Source: Desulfurococcaceae archaeon (lineage in GTDB: Archaea > Thermoproteota > Thermoprotei_A > Sulfolobales > Desulfurococcaceae). Taken from it: a stretch of DNA of 64,000 nucleotides. Positions 24,937-34,800 of the stretch are shown piece by piece (the stretch's first letter is position 1; the number at the start of each line of letters is the position of its first letter). The notes below the pieces were generated by a model. That model did not search any database. It had not been told where the DNA came from and worked only from the letters and a program-made list of their open reading frames with translations. Position numbers and translations under genes: made by a program. The stretch spans positions 39,441 to 103,440 of the forward strand of contig JAWBQJ010000006.1 in assembly GCA_038845865.1 (NCBI GenBank), written 5' to 3'.

Positions 24937-25236
24937 TTATTTTTCCTTTATAAGTATGATTGCAAAGCCCCTAATCTCATACACGCGTGAACGGGTCTTC
25001 TCGGCCAGGGTAACGGCTACGGCGTTAACGTCATCCGTGTACGTTTTCCTAAAGGACCCGAGCACTCGCACTTTGACGATACCGTGCTTCTCAAGCCTAT
25101 TTTTAAGCTCCCTTAAGAAACCCTCTGTAATGCCGTTCTTACCCAGCTGTACGTCTACTTTTCCAGTAATCCTCTCCTTAATCTTCTTCTCGAACCTTTT
25201 ACCACGAACCTTCTTATCCACCCGCAAAGAAGACAC
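24937..25236 (-). CDS. CRM-domain (YhbY-like) RNA-binding protein
   Basis: A 99-residue protein resembling the CRS1/YhbY domain: helical start, QLGKNGITEGFLRELKNRLEKHGIVKVRVL (landmark at residues about 30-60), and an acidic-to-basic end with a strand pair. The GxxG-like loop is KNGI here. Bacterial YhbY binds 50S precursors; the archaeal protein probably acts in ribosome assembly too. The ATG at 25236 overlaps rnp4 by 82 nt; GTG at 25221 would shorten the overlap. Confidence 0.88.
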   Translation of the reverse strand: MSSLRVDKKVRGKRFEKKIKERITGKVDVQLGKNGITEGFLRELKNRLEKHGIVKVRVLGSFRKTYTDDVNAVAVTLAEKTRSRVYEIRGFAIILIKEK

Positions 25237-25520
25237 CTGTACACTACTCTAGACTCCTTTCCACTGCTCTTAATTCTAACACTAAGCGTTAATCCCGGTA
25301 TCAGCGGTACGAAGCAGTTTCTGCAATAGCTCCTTTTAAGCGTTCTTGGAAGCCTCAGTCTAGCCTTGCTCGCAACCCGTAGTGCTATTTCCACGTATTT
25401 CCTTGCCAGGTCTATATCCCCTTCTCTCACCCTGCGAAATGCCATGTCCAAGAGTAGTGAGACCCTCTCCCTCGCTATAGTCTTCAGCATTCCTTTCTCC
25501 TTACCCGCTTTCACACCCAT
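25155..25520 (-). CDS. rnp4: Ribonuclease P protein component 4 (Rpr2/Rpp21)
   Basis: A 121-residue protein with helices packing at the N-terminus (about 10-55) and a zinc ribbon formed by CRNC (Cys66, Cys69) and CLLC (Cys96, Cys99). The basic tail is RRRLRRGLLEK. Rnp4 with Rnp1 supports the specificity domain of RNase P RNA during tRNA 5' processing. It is the first gene of the long minus-strand operon and faces nep1 with an 87-nt gap; CTTTATTTTAC there is a likely promoter element. Confidence 0.94.
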   Translation of the reverse strand: MGVKAGKEKGMLKTIARERVSLLLDMAFRRVREGDIDLARKYVEIALRVASKARLRLPRTLKRSYCRNCFVPLIPGLTLSVRIKSSGKESRVVYRCLLCGWIRRFVVKGSRRRLRRGLLEK

Positions 25521-25607
25521 TCCGAGCTCCGAGAAATGTAAAATAAAGGCGGGGTAATATCTTCATCCCTGAACTAGTGGAGAACCCGCTTAACTGGGCT
25601 GGTACCA

Positions 25608-26306
25608 ATGAGTAATTCTCGGCAACTCGTAATCGTGCTACTCGAAGCGGCGATCGAGAGGGTGCCCCCCTCCATAGCGAATCACCCCGCAGTGTTAAAA
25701 ACAGCATCTAGACGGGGTAAAAAGCCCACGGAGATCTTGCTAGACGCGAGCTTACACTACCACGCGATGAAGAGGCTCCCCAAGGCAAACAAGCGCGGGA
25801 GACCTGATATAATCCACGTAAGTCTACTAGAGGTCTTGGAAAGCCCGCTTTGTAGACGCGGGTACTTGAAGGTAGCGGTTTACACTATAGAAGGGCACGC
25901 GCTTTTCGTAGACCCTTCAACGAGGTTGCCGAAAAACTACAATAGGTTCGTCGGCTTAATGGAGCAGCTTTTTAAACTAGGCCAAGTACCGCCTAATACC
26001 CCTAGGCCCTTGATGTACTTAAAGACGATGAGGCTCGAAGACTTGTTAGAAGATCTCTCGGTTAACGGCTTAATACTACTAGACGAGAAATGCGAGTATA
26101 GACCGGTATGCGCGGTGATCGAGCACGCGATGAAGGAAAGACTAGCAATAGGTATTGGAGCATTTCCTCGAGGCGACTTCGAAGAAATGACGCGGCAGCG
26201 AGCAACACATTGTTACTCGATATACGGAGAGCCCCTCGCGACGCATATTGTAGTATCGCGCGTAATATCTTCAGCCGAAAGGTCCCTCAAACTGCTCGAA
26301 CTATGA
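25608..26306 (+). CDS. nep1: Ribosome biogenesis protein Nep1 (Emg1), SPOUT pseudouridine methyltransferase
   Basis: A 232-residue enzyme that N1-methylates a pseudouridine in 16S rRNA helix 35. Family landmarks: VIVLLEAAIERVP, LLDASLHYHAMKRL, RGRPDIIHVSLLEVLESPL, the catalytic-fold end IGIGAFPRGDFEE. SPOUT proteins have a trefoil knot at the C-terminal half, which fits the spacing. ATG 25608 with GGGCTGGT upstream. Genomic adjacency to rnp4 and ribosomal genes fits its role. Confidence 0.95.
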   Translation: MSNSRQLVIVLLEAAIERVPPSIANHPAVLKTASRRGKKPTEILLDASLHYHAMKRLPKANKRGRPDIIHVSLLEVLESPLCRRGYLKVAVYTIEGHALFVDPSTRLPKNYNRFVGLMEQLFKLGQVPPNTPRPLMYLKTMRLEDLLEDLSVNGLILLDEKCEYRPVCAVIEHAMKERLAIGIGAFPRGDFEEMTRQRATHCYSIYGEPLATHIVVSRVISSAERSLKLLEL

Positions 26307-26378
26307 TCACGTTGCTCTATGTGAACCGATATCCTTTAAGGTGAGCATTTACAAGTAAATATAACGAGGTGACGGAAT

Positions 26379-28253
26379 TTGGGTGATAGCCGTAAAGATC
26401 CCTTGTCCGTTTACGCGAGTTGGAACCGCTTAGACGTAAACGAGAATGCTAATAGGTACCAGGGACCTAGCGGCTTCTTTGCGTGGCTTCTAGACAGGTA
26501 CATGGAGCATGACGCGTTACAGTTGATACCGGACCACATTTTAAAGGCGCACTTAGAAGGGGTCATATACATTCACAAATTACCTCACAGTGTCTACACT
26601 CCCTATTGCACGGGGCACAGCATTGCGAGGCTCTTGAAGAAGGGGCTTAGAACAATTACCATAGTCTCCCGCCCCGCGAGGCACTTCGACACGTTCGTTG
26701 ACCACGTCGCAAACTACCTGATCACCATGCAACACTACTTCACGGGCGCGCAGGCGCTGTCAAGCGTTGAGTGGTACGCAGGCCCGTTCATAAGAATTGA
26801 TAAGCCAGCCTACAAGCAGGTAAAACAGCAGATACAGAGGCTACTCTACAACCTGAACTATCCAACCAGAATAGGGCTTCAAACCCCATTCAGTAATTTC
26901 ACCATTACAATGAATGCACCCAGAAAAATGCTTGAAGGAGATAAAGCAGTATACGGAGGGATGGAAACAGAACCTCTCAGCACCTATGAGGAGGAAGCAA
27001 AGACTTTCCTCAAAGCACTAGTAGAGCTGTACTACGAGGGTGATAGCGTTGGCCAGCCGTTCACCTTCCCGATTCCAACTCTGATGGTTACGGCGAAGTG
27101 GATTTGGGAAGACCCCGAGATACATGAAGCAGTATTCAAGACGGCTGCCAAGAGGGGGAGCTTCTACTGGTTGAACACTAGGATGGTGGACCCGGATAGT
27201 GCATTCGCAATGTGCTGTAGGATCTCAATTGACAGGCACGAGCTGTACCGTGCTTATGGAAACACCAAGTTCACACTAAGCTTGAAGAAAGACATTGAAG
27301 CCGTTAGGGAGGAGTACTGGAAAACGATGGAGAGGCAGAGGTTCGGTGGATTGTGGGCTATGCCCGATATAACTGGTAGCGTGAACGTTGTTGACGTAAA
27401 CCTTCCTAGGTTAGCCCTTGAGGCTGGAAAAGAGGAGTCTAGGTTCTGGGAGCTATACGACGAGACGCTGAAGCTTGTGAGGGAAGCCTGCAACTGGTTC
27501 AGGAACAGGTATACATACATAATGAAGAACTACCCGAACTTCTACGCCATGATAGTAGAGTACATGCCCGAGTTCCCGGCCTTCCACTTCAACACGATCG
27601 GCTTAATAGGCTTACCGGAAACAGCAGCCATATTAATGGGTGAACCAAGGCTCTGGCTTGACGGCGCTAGGAGAGACTGGATTAGAGCCTCCGAGCTAAT
27701 GAGGAAAATAGTTGAGTATGCTACCAAGACTGCAAGGAAGTGGATGCTGGAGGAGGGCGTTCCATGGAACGTCGAGGAGGTCCCTGGCGAGTCGGCTTCG
27801 CCGAAACTTGCAATGCTGGATTTAAAGAAGTACCCCGAGCTGGCCGAGTACATACCAGATCCGCAGAATCCTGTGTATGCCAGTAGTATAGCTCCTTATT
27901 ACGCCCCCATGGAGCTCCCGGACCGCGTCGAGGTCGAGCAACGCGTACAAAAGTACTTCACTGGAGGAGTCATGATGCACATATTCCTCGGCGAGGAGGC
28001 GGATCCGGAGGCGCTTTCATCTCTCACCAATAAGCTCATGCAAACGGACATCATATACTGGAGTTACACGCCCGCAATAACCCACTGCAATAACTGCGAT
28101 AAGACGTACACGGGAATGTACGTGACGTGCCCCTCTTGCGGTAGTAGCAATGTGGACGTTTGGAGTAGGATCATAGGATACTACCGCCCACTGAGAAACT
28201 GGAACCCTCAGAGAAGGGCAGAGTTCTGGACCCGGAGGCACTACAAGTTTTAG
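26379..28253 (+). CDS. nrdD: Anaerobic ribonucleoside-triphosphate reductase (class III, NrdD)
   Basis: A 624-residue glycyl-radical enzyme that reduces NTPs to dNTPs without oxygen. HKLPHSVYTPYCTGHS near the N-terminus and FAMCCRISID (about 270-280, carrying the active-site cysteine) belong to the catalytic barrel. The C-terminus has a zinc knuckle CNNC (570-573) and CPSC (584-587), then the radical loop RIIGYYRP with Gly600 as the predicted radical site. TTG start at 26379 with GAGGTGA about 8 nt upstream. No N-terminal ATP-cone is evident; the chain is shorter than bacterial NrdD. Confidence 0.95.
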   Translation: MGDSRKDPLSVYASWNRLDVNENANRYQGPSGFFAWLLDRYMEHDALQLIPDHILKAHLEGVIYIHKLPHSVYTPYCTGHSIARLLKKGLRTITIVSRPARHFDTFVDHVANYLITMQHYFTGAQALSSVEWYAGPFIRIDKPAYKQVKQQIQRLLYNLNYPTRIGLQTPFSNFTITMNAPRKMLEGDKAVYGGMETEPLSTYEEEAKTFLKALVELYYEGDSVGQPFTFPIPTLMVTAKWIWEDPEIHEAVFKTAAKRGSFYWLNTRMVDPDSAFAMCCRISIDRHELYRAYGNTKFTLSLKKDIEAVREEYWKTMERQRFGGLWAMPDITGSVNVVDVNLPRLALEAGKEESRFWELYDETLKLVREACNWFRNRYTYIMKNYPNFYAMIVEYMPEFPAFHFNTIGLIGLPETAAILMGEPRLWLDGARRDWIRASELMRKIVEYATKTARKWMLEEGVPWNVEEVPGESASPKLAMLDLKKYPELAEYIPDPQNPVYASSIAPYYAPMELPDRVEVEQRVQKYFTGGVMMHIFLGEEADPEALSSLTNKLMQTDIIYWSYTPAITHCNNCDKTYTGMYVTCPSCGSSNVDVWSRIIGYYRPLRNWNPQRRAEFWTRRHYKF

Positions 28254-28303
28254 GTACGAGATGGTCTAATGCACTCTTCCCCAACCCCCTTATTCAACCC
28301 TTT

Positions 28304-29080
28304 ATGAGCTGCGTGAAGGCAGTGGGCAACACCCTTCTAATTGCAGGTTGGAAAAGCACATCGCTTATAGATGTACATGGTCACGTCTCGTTTACCCTGT
28401 GGCTGTGTGGATGTAACCTAAAGTGCCCGTTTTGCCACAACTGGAGAATAGCGAATGGTGATTCATCTCTCTGCAAGCCTATAGAAGTAGAGCGGGTTAT
28501 AGAAGAAGTTGTTGCCAGCAAAAACCTAGTAGACTACTTACACGTAACGGGCGGAGAGCCCTTACTTCAATACGAGAACTTAGCTGTACTTTTTGAGCGA
28601 GTAAAGAGCATGGGTATAGCCTGCAGCCTGAACTCAAACTTAACTCTCACCAAGGAGCTGATGCATCTCGCTAGACAAGGGCTAGTGGATCACGTAGCAA
28701 CAGATCTCAAGGTACCACCAGAGATTCTATACGGCGTACCTTCGGTTGCGCGGAACCTGTGGAAAAGTTTCATAGAGTCCTTAAAAGTGATACGGGATTT
28801 CAATATACCCCTTGAACTCAGGATCCCGGTTCACAGGAAGCTAACTCACAACGTACTAAGGGAATATATAGAACAGGTAATAGGTAACGTGCTAGTAGAA
28901 AAAACCGTTGTAGTAGTGAACCCGCTTTTAAGCGAGCCAATAGTAAAGCCCCGTGACCCCAGCTGGTGTAGAGAAAACTGCACTGTAAACGCAGAGAGGC
29001 TACAGCAAATTTCTGATTTATTTAAGCATTATGGTTTTTCAAGAGTAGTCGTTAAATCTATTCCTGGGTTTGAGCAGTGA
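28304..29080 (+). CDS. nrdG: NrdG-like anaerobic ribonucleotide reductase activating enzyme (radical SAM)
   Basis: A 258-residue radical SAM protein. The cluster motif CGCNLKCPFCHNW supplies the CxxxCxxC that binds the 4Fe-4S cluster, and VTGGEPLLQ is the SAM-binding GGE motif. It lies 50 nt after nrdD, so it very likely generates the glycyl radical on NrdD Gly600. The C-terminal Cys pair (WCRENC) is not part of the core motif. Pyruvate formate-lyase-type activases are similar, but the context favours NrdG. Confidence 0.9.
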   Translation: MSCVKAVGNTLLIAGWKSTSLIDVHGHVSFTLWLCGCNLKCPFCHNWRIANGDSSLCKPIEVERVIEEVVASKNLVDYLHVTGGEPLLQYENLAVLFERVKSMGIACSLNSNLTLTKELMHLARQGLVDHVATDLKVPPEILYGVPSVARNLWKSFIESLKVIRDFNIPLELRIPVHRKLTHNVLREYIEQVIGNVLVEKTVVVVNPLLSEPIVKPRDPSWCRENCTVNAERLQQISDLFKHYGFSRVVVKSIPGFEQ

Positions 29081-30030
29081 ACGCAAAGGGCCTGCCCCGC
29101 GTAAGACTAATTTACACGATACCGGAAGCTGAAAAGATCATAGCATCAGCCGCCAAAGCCACCCTCTCTCCTCGCGAATTCGCGGAAATCGTGAATACGA
29201 CGAGCGAGGAATTCGTCGAGAAGTGGATTCGGGAACTAATAGTGAGAGGTCATGGAAGCCCATTAGAGCACAGCATTTACGTGTTCGAAGTAGTGTGTAG
29301 CCGTGTATGTAGCCATCAACTCGTAAGGCACAGGCACGCCAGCTATAGCCAGCTGAGTCAAAGGTATAGCGATAAATACCTCAAGGGGTTGATCTGGAGA
29401 ACGTGCGAAGTACTTGGAGTAGAGTACAAGGAGTCATACGACTACTACGTTGAGTTGTTGAACAAGCTCGTGGAGTCGCAACCTACCTTCGATGAGCTGA
29501 TAGACGTTGTTGGTGAGGCATTTATAATACCACCCGTAATCGTCGAGAACAGGAGTTTAGAGTTTCTAAAATCATTAATCAGCTCCACGGCTATGTACTA
29601 CGAAGCTTTAGCGGGCGGAACACCCTACGAAGATGCGCGCTACCTGTTACCGCAGGCCGTGAAAACGAGGATCGTGGTGTCCATGAACGCGCGAGAACTT
29701 GTAGAGGTGTTTCTACCACTTAGAATGTGTGCTCGCGCGCAATGGGAGATTAGAATGATAGCTTGGAGTTTATGGCAGCAACTTGTAAAGGTGAATCCTA
29801 ACATATTCAAGTATATAGGTCCCCGTTGTGTACTAGCCGAAAACCGCGCACGCGTCGACCCCTGTGAACTAGAAAAGTTTCTCGAGGGAGAATGCACGTT
29901 CTCCATACCCAGGTGCTTTGAAATGGTGCCGAAAGACCAGATGCGCAACTGCGTTTTAAAGGCATATAAGTCATTTCATTTATTAAAAGATAACATTCAA
30001 GAATCTAACAGCACTCGAGGTGAAGCATAA
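29077..30030 (+). CDS. thyX: Flavin-dependent thymidylate synthase ThyX
   Basis: A 317-residue enzyme making dTMP from dUMP with methylene-tetrahydrofolate or a related C1 carrier, FAD and NAD(P)H. The ThyX motif RHRHASYSQLSQR is intact, with GHGSPLEHS upstream for dUMP/flavin binding. About 70-80 residues longer than bacterial ThyX, with a cysteine-bearing tail (about 255-300). GTG start overlapping the nrdG stop in GTGA; the frame runs directly into dcd. Confidence 0.97.
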   Translation: MNAKGLPRVRLIYTIPEAEKIIASAAKATLSPREFAEIVNTTSEEFVEKWIRELIVRGHGSPLEHSIYVFEVVCSRVCSHQLVRHRHASYSQLSQRYSDKYLKGLIWRTCEVLGVEYKESYDYYVELLNKLVESQPTFDELIDVVGEAFIIPPVIVENRSLEFLKSLISSTAMYYEALAGGTPYEDARYLLPQAVKTRIVVSMNARELVEVFLPLRMCARAQWEIRMIAWSLWQQLVKVNPNIFKYIGPRCVLAENRARVDPCELEKFLEGECTFSIPRCFEMVPKDQMRNCVLKAYKSFHLLKDNIQESNSTRGEA

Positions 30031-30558
30031 ATGATACTTAGTGATTGGGACATAAGGGTTTACCTAGAGAAGAAGCTACTAGTAATAGATCCCATCTTCG
30101 AGGACACAGTGAGGGAGAACGGTGTAGACCTGAGATTCGGCTACAGGTTCTGCAGGTTTAGAGAGGGAAGCACTTTAATAGACACCAAGGTCATGAACGT
30201 ACCGGAGGTCTTAGAGTGCGTAGACGCCACAGAAGAAGAAGGTTTTATCATAAAGCCCTACGAGCACGTGTTGGCAACAACACTAGAATGGGTGGAACTA
30301 CCTCACGACCTGGTTGGACTGGTAAACCTCCGTAGTAGCTTCGCGAGGGCTGGCGTATTCATCCCTCCCACCGTTATCGACAGCGGCTTCAAAGGAAATA
30401 TCACGATAGAGTTGATTGGTGGACCACACCCGGTAAGAGTGTACTCAAAGCAGAGGTTTCTACACGTAGTTTTCCTGAGAACAAGTAGCCCCGTCTACAA
30501 ACCATACACTGGCAAATACCAAGGACAAGTAAACGTAACACCGCCGAAACCGGACTAG
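30031..30558 (+). CDS. dcd: dCTP deaminase
   Basis: A 175-residue enzyme converting dCTP to dUTP (or dUMP if bifunctional). Family landmarks: ILSDWDIRVYL, the RSSFARAGV active-site segment, DSGFKGNITIEL and the C-terminal lid with YTGKYQGQ. ATG immediately after the thyX stop. It supplies dUMP for ThyX, so the four genes nrdD-nrdG-thyX-dcd form a deoxynucleotide pathway unit. Confidence 0.95.
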   Translation: MILSDWDIRVYLEKKLLVIDPIFEDTVRENGVDLRFGYRFCRFREGSTLIDTKVMNVPEVLECVDATEEEGFIIKPYEHVLATTLEWVELPHDLVGLVNLRSSFARAGVFIPPTVIDSGFKGNITIELIGGPHPVRVYSKQRFLHVVFLRTSSPVYKPYTGKYQGQVNVTPPKPD

Positions 30559-30614
30559 AACCGGTAGAGAAGACGTTTTCGCGGCGAAACGTTTCATGAA
30601 GATCAGAGGATTAG

Positions 30615-30717
30615 TGCCGCCGCCGGGATTTGAACCCGGGTTTCCCGCACCCACGGGCCTGACGGGTGTCACGGGCTCGAGAGGCCCGCATACTTGACCG
30701 GGCTATACTACGGCGGC
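30615..30717 (-). tRNA. tRNA-Glu (CTC) with a 28-nt intron in the variable region
   Basis: Acceptor GCCGCCG / CGGCGGC, D-arm with wobble-ended GTAT / GTAT stem, anticodon stem CGGGC / GCCCG around loop CTCTCGA (anticodon CTC), T-arm CCGGG-TTCAAAT-CCCGG, discriminator A, no encoded CCA. Between the anticodon stem and T-stem there are 32 bases instead of 4, so about 28 must be removed. Reading the gene as Asp or as a class II tRNA fits the arms worse. Confidence 0.85.
30641..30668 (-). other. Non-canonical tRNA intron
   Basis: Removing these 28 bases leaves a four-base variable loop TGAC. The insert carries CACCC pairing with GGGTG and a CCCG/CGGG pair with the exon, a bulged helix as expected for an archaeal splicing-endonuclease substrate, although a standard 3-4-3 bulge-helix-bulge is not perfect. 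The exact ends can shift by one or two bases without changing the mature sequence. Confidence 0.65.
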
Positions 30718-30744
30718 GCCTAATAATTCTCTTGATGTAAACGC

Positions 30745-30751
30745 TTTTAAG
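30745..30751 (-). promoter_or_regulatory. TATA box of tRNA-Glu
   Basis: CTTAAAA on the minus strand, about 30 nt before the mature 5' end. Confidence 0.55.
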
Positions 30752-30760
30752 TCTTCAAGC

Positions 30761-31501
30761 CTACGTGGTTACGTCGCACCCCAGCTCTACTGGTATGTCT
30801 ACGCCAGCTGAGACCACGCCTTTAATTGCTGGGTCAACGTATAGGTTTATGGCCTTAAACAATACGCCGCTTCGTGCGGCATGCTCGGCGGCCACACAGA
30901 TCTTCCGATCGGCGTAGCAGTGAAGTTTTACTTTTCGTGCCCCGGGTACGCCTGCTATGAACGTAATAAAGGCCCTCTTACCTGTCTTGGCATATTCTGC
31001 AAGCGCTTGAATCTGCCTTCTACCCCTAACGGTCGGGGCATCAGGGTACCCTGCAACGCCTTCTTCCAGCTTCATTACTGCACTTTTCAGCTCTACGAGC
31101 ACCAGGTCTTCGTGGCAACTGTAAGCGAAGTCTATTATTTCGCGGTCTAACCTGTAGTTTCTCCTGTACAGCACGCAGCTTAACAGCCACGGAATCATAC
31201 CACGTTCTTGTAGAACTGCGAAAGCTTTTTCCTGGTATGCTGTATCAAGAAGCGCGGCATACCCTTCGTGGTTGCCGTCCTTTACTCCAATGATCCTGTA
31301 CTTAAGTCCTCCTCGTGGTGTTTCAATGCAGTAGCCCACCTTACCTTTAACCACGTATTCGTGCAACCTACCCGTATTGTTTATGTACGCAGCTACCTCG
31401 GAGCCCCGCACCTCCACGATGACGGTAAACCTGTTAACCCTACTGATGACTGTGCACTCGTAAAGGTCATCGAACTTAATTATTTCTTTCAACGCGTTCA
31501 T
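30761..31501 (-). CDS. sfsA: SfsA family protein
   Basis: A 246-residue SfsA-like protein. Family landmarks: RVNRFTVIVEV, NTGRLHEYV, the nuclease-like DLVLVELKSA and YPDAPTVRGRRQI. E. coli SfsA was named for effects on maltose metabolism and binds DNA. The E-x-K after a D-rich strand resembles a PD-(D/E)xK nuclease core, so DNA binding or cleavage is possible. It overlaps the small membrane protein gene by 26 nt and is third after a helicase gene. Confidence 0.9.
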   Translation of the reverse strand: MNALKEIIKFDDLYECTVISRVNRFTVIVEVRGSEVAAYINNTGRLHEYVVKGKVGYCIETPRGGLKYRIIGVKDGNHEGYAALLDTAYQEKAFAVLQERGMIPWLLSCVLYRRNYRLDREIIDFAYSCHEDLVLVELKSAVMKLEEGVAGYPDAPTVRGRRQIQALAEYAKTGKRAFITFIAGVPGARKVKLHCYADRKICVAAEHAARSGVLFKAINLYVDPAIKGVVSAGVDIPVELGCDVTT

Positions 31502-31853
31502 GCCGTCTCCACCAGCGGGTTTTCCTCAGCAAGTCGTGGAGTTCTGCACGCCACGCCAGTAACAGTAAAACTAGTATAAGCTGGCCGATGTCAACGTAGA
31601 ACACGGAGCCGCTGGAGGTACTTTCGGTAACTATGAACGGGTATATCATCACCTTAACGTACTTGGTGAGGCTTGAAAGCACAGCATAGTGCGCTATAGC
31701 TACGAATAGCGCAATGAACGAGACGACGATTTTTACAACGCTCTTTATGCTGAAAAAAGAGACAATAATTAGTAGCACTAGCACGCCCACGGCAATTGCC
31801 TTCTGAAGCACGAAAATATCTTGGCAGATACCTACCAACTTTAACCCCTTCAC
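31476..31853 (-). CDS. Small membrane protein of unknown function
   Basis: A 125-residue protein. Hydrophobic stretches at about 15-35, 38-60 and 85-102 suggest three membrane helices, with a strongly basic end (LRKTRWWRRHERVER). GTG at 31853 is the longest start; TTG at 31838 has a better-spaced GGGG. It sits 12 nt after the helicase stop and overlaps sfsA, which supports co-translation. No family recognised. Confidence 0.7.
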   Translation of the reverse strand: MKGLKLVGICQDIFVLQKAIAVGVLVLLIIVSFFSIKSVVKIVVSFIALFVAIAHYAVLSSLTKYVKVMIYPFIVTESTSSGSVFYVDIGQLILVLLLLAWRAELHDLLRKTRWWRRHERVERNN

Positions 31854-31865
31854 ACCGTGAACAGA

Positions 31866-34800
31866 CTATTTACTGTCTTTTAACAGTTCATTCAAAACTA
31901 GGTAAGCTATATATAGGCTTTTACTCCTCTCCTCGAGATACTTTAAAACCTCTTCACGTTCCCTTTGCAACGTCTTCCTGTACTCCCTAACCTTTCTAAG
32001 GGTGTCTCTAATGCTAGCATAGTTAATGCTCGGTAACGAGCCGAAGGCCTCTGAGAGCTCCTCGACGCTTACAAACTCCATACCACACTTACCCGCGAGC
32101 ATGGATAAGTCTATTACTTGCCCTTTATCGTTCTCAACAAGTGAAACAAGCCTCTTTAAGTTAGCTTGTCTTAATTGAACTAGAGTAGTCCTCCTATCCT
32201 CTACAATTAGCTTATAGTCCTCGTAGAAAACCTTGTCTAGAATAGCTTCTTCCACCCTTAGAAGAGGTTGTGGGGGTTTAATGAGCGGTAAGGAAGGGTA
32301 CACGTCTACATCTCCTAGAAAGGTTTCACCGTTGTATACTCCATGCCCTGTTAGTAGTGAAGGCGCAATGGCTTCTCCATCTAGCACCTCACTGATAATC
32401 GAGTAAGATAGTAACTTTAATGCGGGGCTTGGACGGGGAATGTACATCTCTTTACCCCTAAACATGGCTTTCACCCGATCTCGCGCCAGTACGTAGTCTA
32501 CGACTTTTACCGCGTGTTCCTTGACGAGGTCCCAGTTGAACTCCATGGTTATGAGAGTTGAGTACGCCATGTCATCTATCTCCGACATCATGATCCGGTC
32601 GAGATCGTCCGGTTTGTGCGATTCAACGAGCTTCCTCACGCTAGGCCAGTCAATCGTTTCCACCAGCCCGGCCGCTTCTGGCTCGTATAGCGAGAAGTAC
32701 TTGTACTCGCCGATCTTCGTCACGTCGTAAAGCACTGTCCCTAAAGGTATGCCAAAATACCTCCTTAAAACGATTACCAGATATGCGAGCCCCACTCTGA
32801 TCAACTCCGCGTCTTCGCGCGGGTCCACGGAATACGCATACCCATACGTGAAATCCCGGTATTCGCCACCAGTGGGTAGGGGGACGTAGACCGTTCTTTT
32901 GTCGTAGTATACTACCGGTCTATTCCCCACTACCACGTACCTAGGTTTCTCGGACTTAACGGTCCAAATACACCTTTCAGGTACCTTTATGTACTTGCCA
33001 AAGCCGTTTCTCGGAGTGTAGACTATGCACATGACCTCACTACTTACCCTTCCAGCTAGGAGGTCCTTTACGATGTGAGGGGTTTCACCCCACTTTAATT
33101 TAATGTACCTATACTCTTCGAGCGCGGCAGATAGGCCATTGTAGGCCCTAAAGTCAACTTCGCGTACACTCCTCTCCAAAACGCATTTCACAGTCCTTGA
33201 AGTTTTACCGTGCTCTAACGAGACTACTAGTGCATCTTCGCCAGGATCCATACAACCTGGCTGAAACTTCTCTACGAGGTCGCAGTGCCCTATGGGTTCG
33301 AGCGGCACCAGCCGGCCATCTTTTTCCAGGTATCTCTTGATACCATAGGGTGGGGCGTACTCGTAGAAGTTTAGTTTATCGAACACTTCTTTTAACCTTT
33401 TACCGTTCACGTAGTTGTTCTCGTCGAGTACTCCCGTTCTCTTGAGGGCCTCTCTTTCTAGCACGTCTAGGTCCTGTCTAAACCAAGGCGAAAGCAGTTT
33501 TATAATCCCGGTGAAGAGGTGTGTGTAGAGGTTATTAGGGTTTATGAGGGTCCTCTCGAGGCCTAAGTCAAGCCACTGTTTAAGTGCATCGATTCCACTG
33601 GCGAGTAGCTCCTTATCCCATCTTGAGTAGGGCACGATTACAGTTTCCGAAAACCCTAGTTCCTTCCTCCTACCCTTTCTACCCTCTCTTTGATGGAATT
33701 CTCTTACACTATCTGGTAACCCTAAGTGCACTATTCTAGCTACCAGCCCAATATCTATTCCTTGAGATAGCGTACGAGGCGAGACGATGACCTTCACCTC
33801 CCCCCTCCTTGCCTTCTCTTCCACAATCTCCCTTGTCTTCTTCGGAACTAAGTGGTGGTGAGAGGCAAGAGGGCATCCTTCTCCGTACCTCGACCTAATG
33901 GACTTCACCAGCTCCTCAGCGGTGTTAATGCCTCTCGTAAAGACGAGCGTCACGTACTTATCCCTCGAGTACTCCGCGATCAGCTCAGCCGGGTCTACGT
34001 GAAGGCTTGGAAGCTTGTATCCAAGGCTTTCGAGGATCGATACTACTTGGTATACGTTGCGCTTGAATTCGTTAAAGTCGTGTACCTTACCAGATAGCTC
34101 TTTCAATTCAGGGTGTTTCACCACCGCTTCCCTCCAGATCCCCCTGACGACGTTCCACACGGTTTCGATGTTTTTGCCTAGTACAATGTACACGTGGTTC
34201 TCAACCCTAAAGGGCGCGCCTTCGATGCTGGCGCATTCGCGTTTAGTAACGTCTTCGAGAAAGGTACAGAGGTCTTCGGGATTAGCAATGCCTGCTGAAA
34301 GCACGGCTACCTGGAGCCCGCTTTCTGCGATCTTTGAAAGAAGGGACGTCATCGCTAGCAGTAATGCGAGGCTACGCGGACCGTAGAAGTCGAGTTCATC
34401 TATTACTAACAGGTTTAGTTTCGTGTAAAGACGCGAAAGCACGGCACCTTCTTTCCGTACAAAGTACTTCTTTAAGTCGTGGAGTAGAAAAGCCGGGTTG
34501 GTTATAACCAGGTTGGAGAGGTTTACGAGGCTTCTCAGCTTACCATTACCTAGCTTGCTCAATAACTCCTCTTTTCTAACGCTATCCAGCTGGATCAGTT
34601 TTCCACGCACAGCATTAACGTACTTTTCAAGCCTCTTGATCTGATCATTAGCTAGCGCCAGCGTCGGGTAAATCGCGATGGCGTGGAAATCGCGCCCGTT
34701 CCTGACCTGCTCCAGGAGGTATAACACCCATGATTCCGTCTTACCGCTACCAGTTCCAGCTCTTAAGACCACGTTACCGCCTTCTTTGAGTTTGAGATAC

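Noticed and set aside
30615..30717. tRNA-Asp (GTC) or a class II tRNA
   Set aside because: Asp needs an anticodon-loop intron and still leaves a 13-base variable loop; the D-arm does not fit Ser/Leu. tRNA-Glu with one insertion explains all arms.
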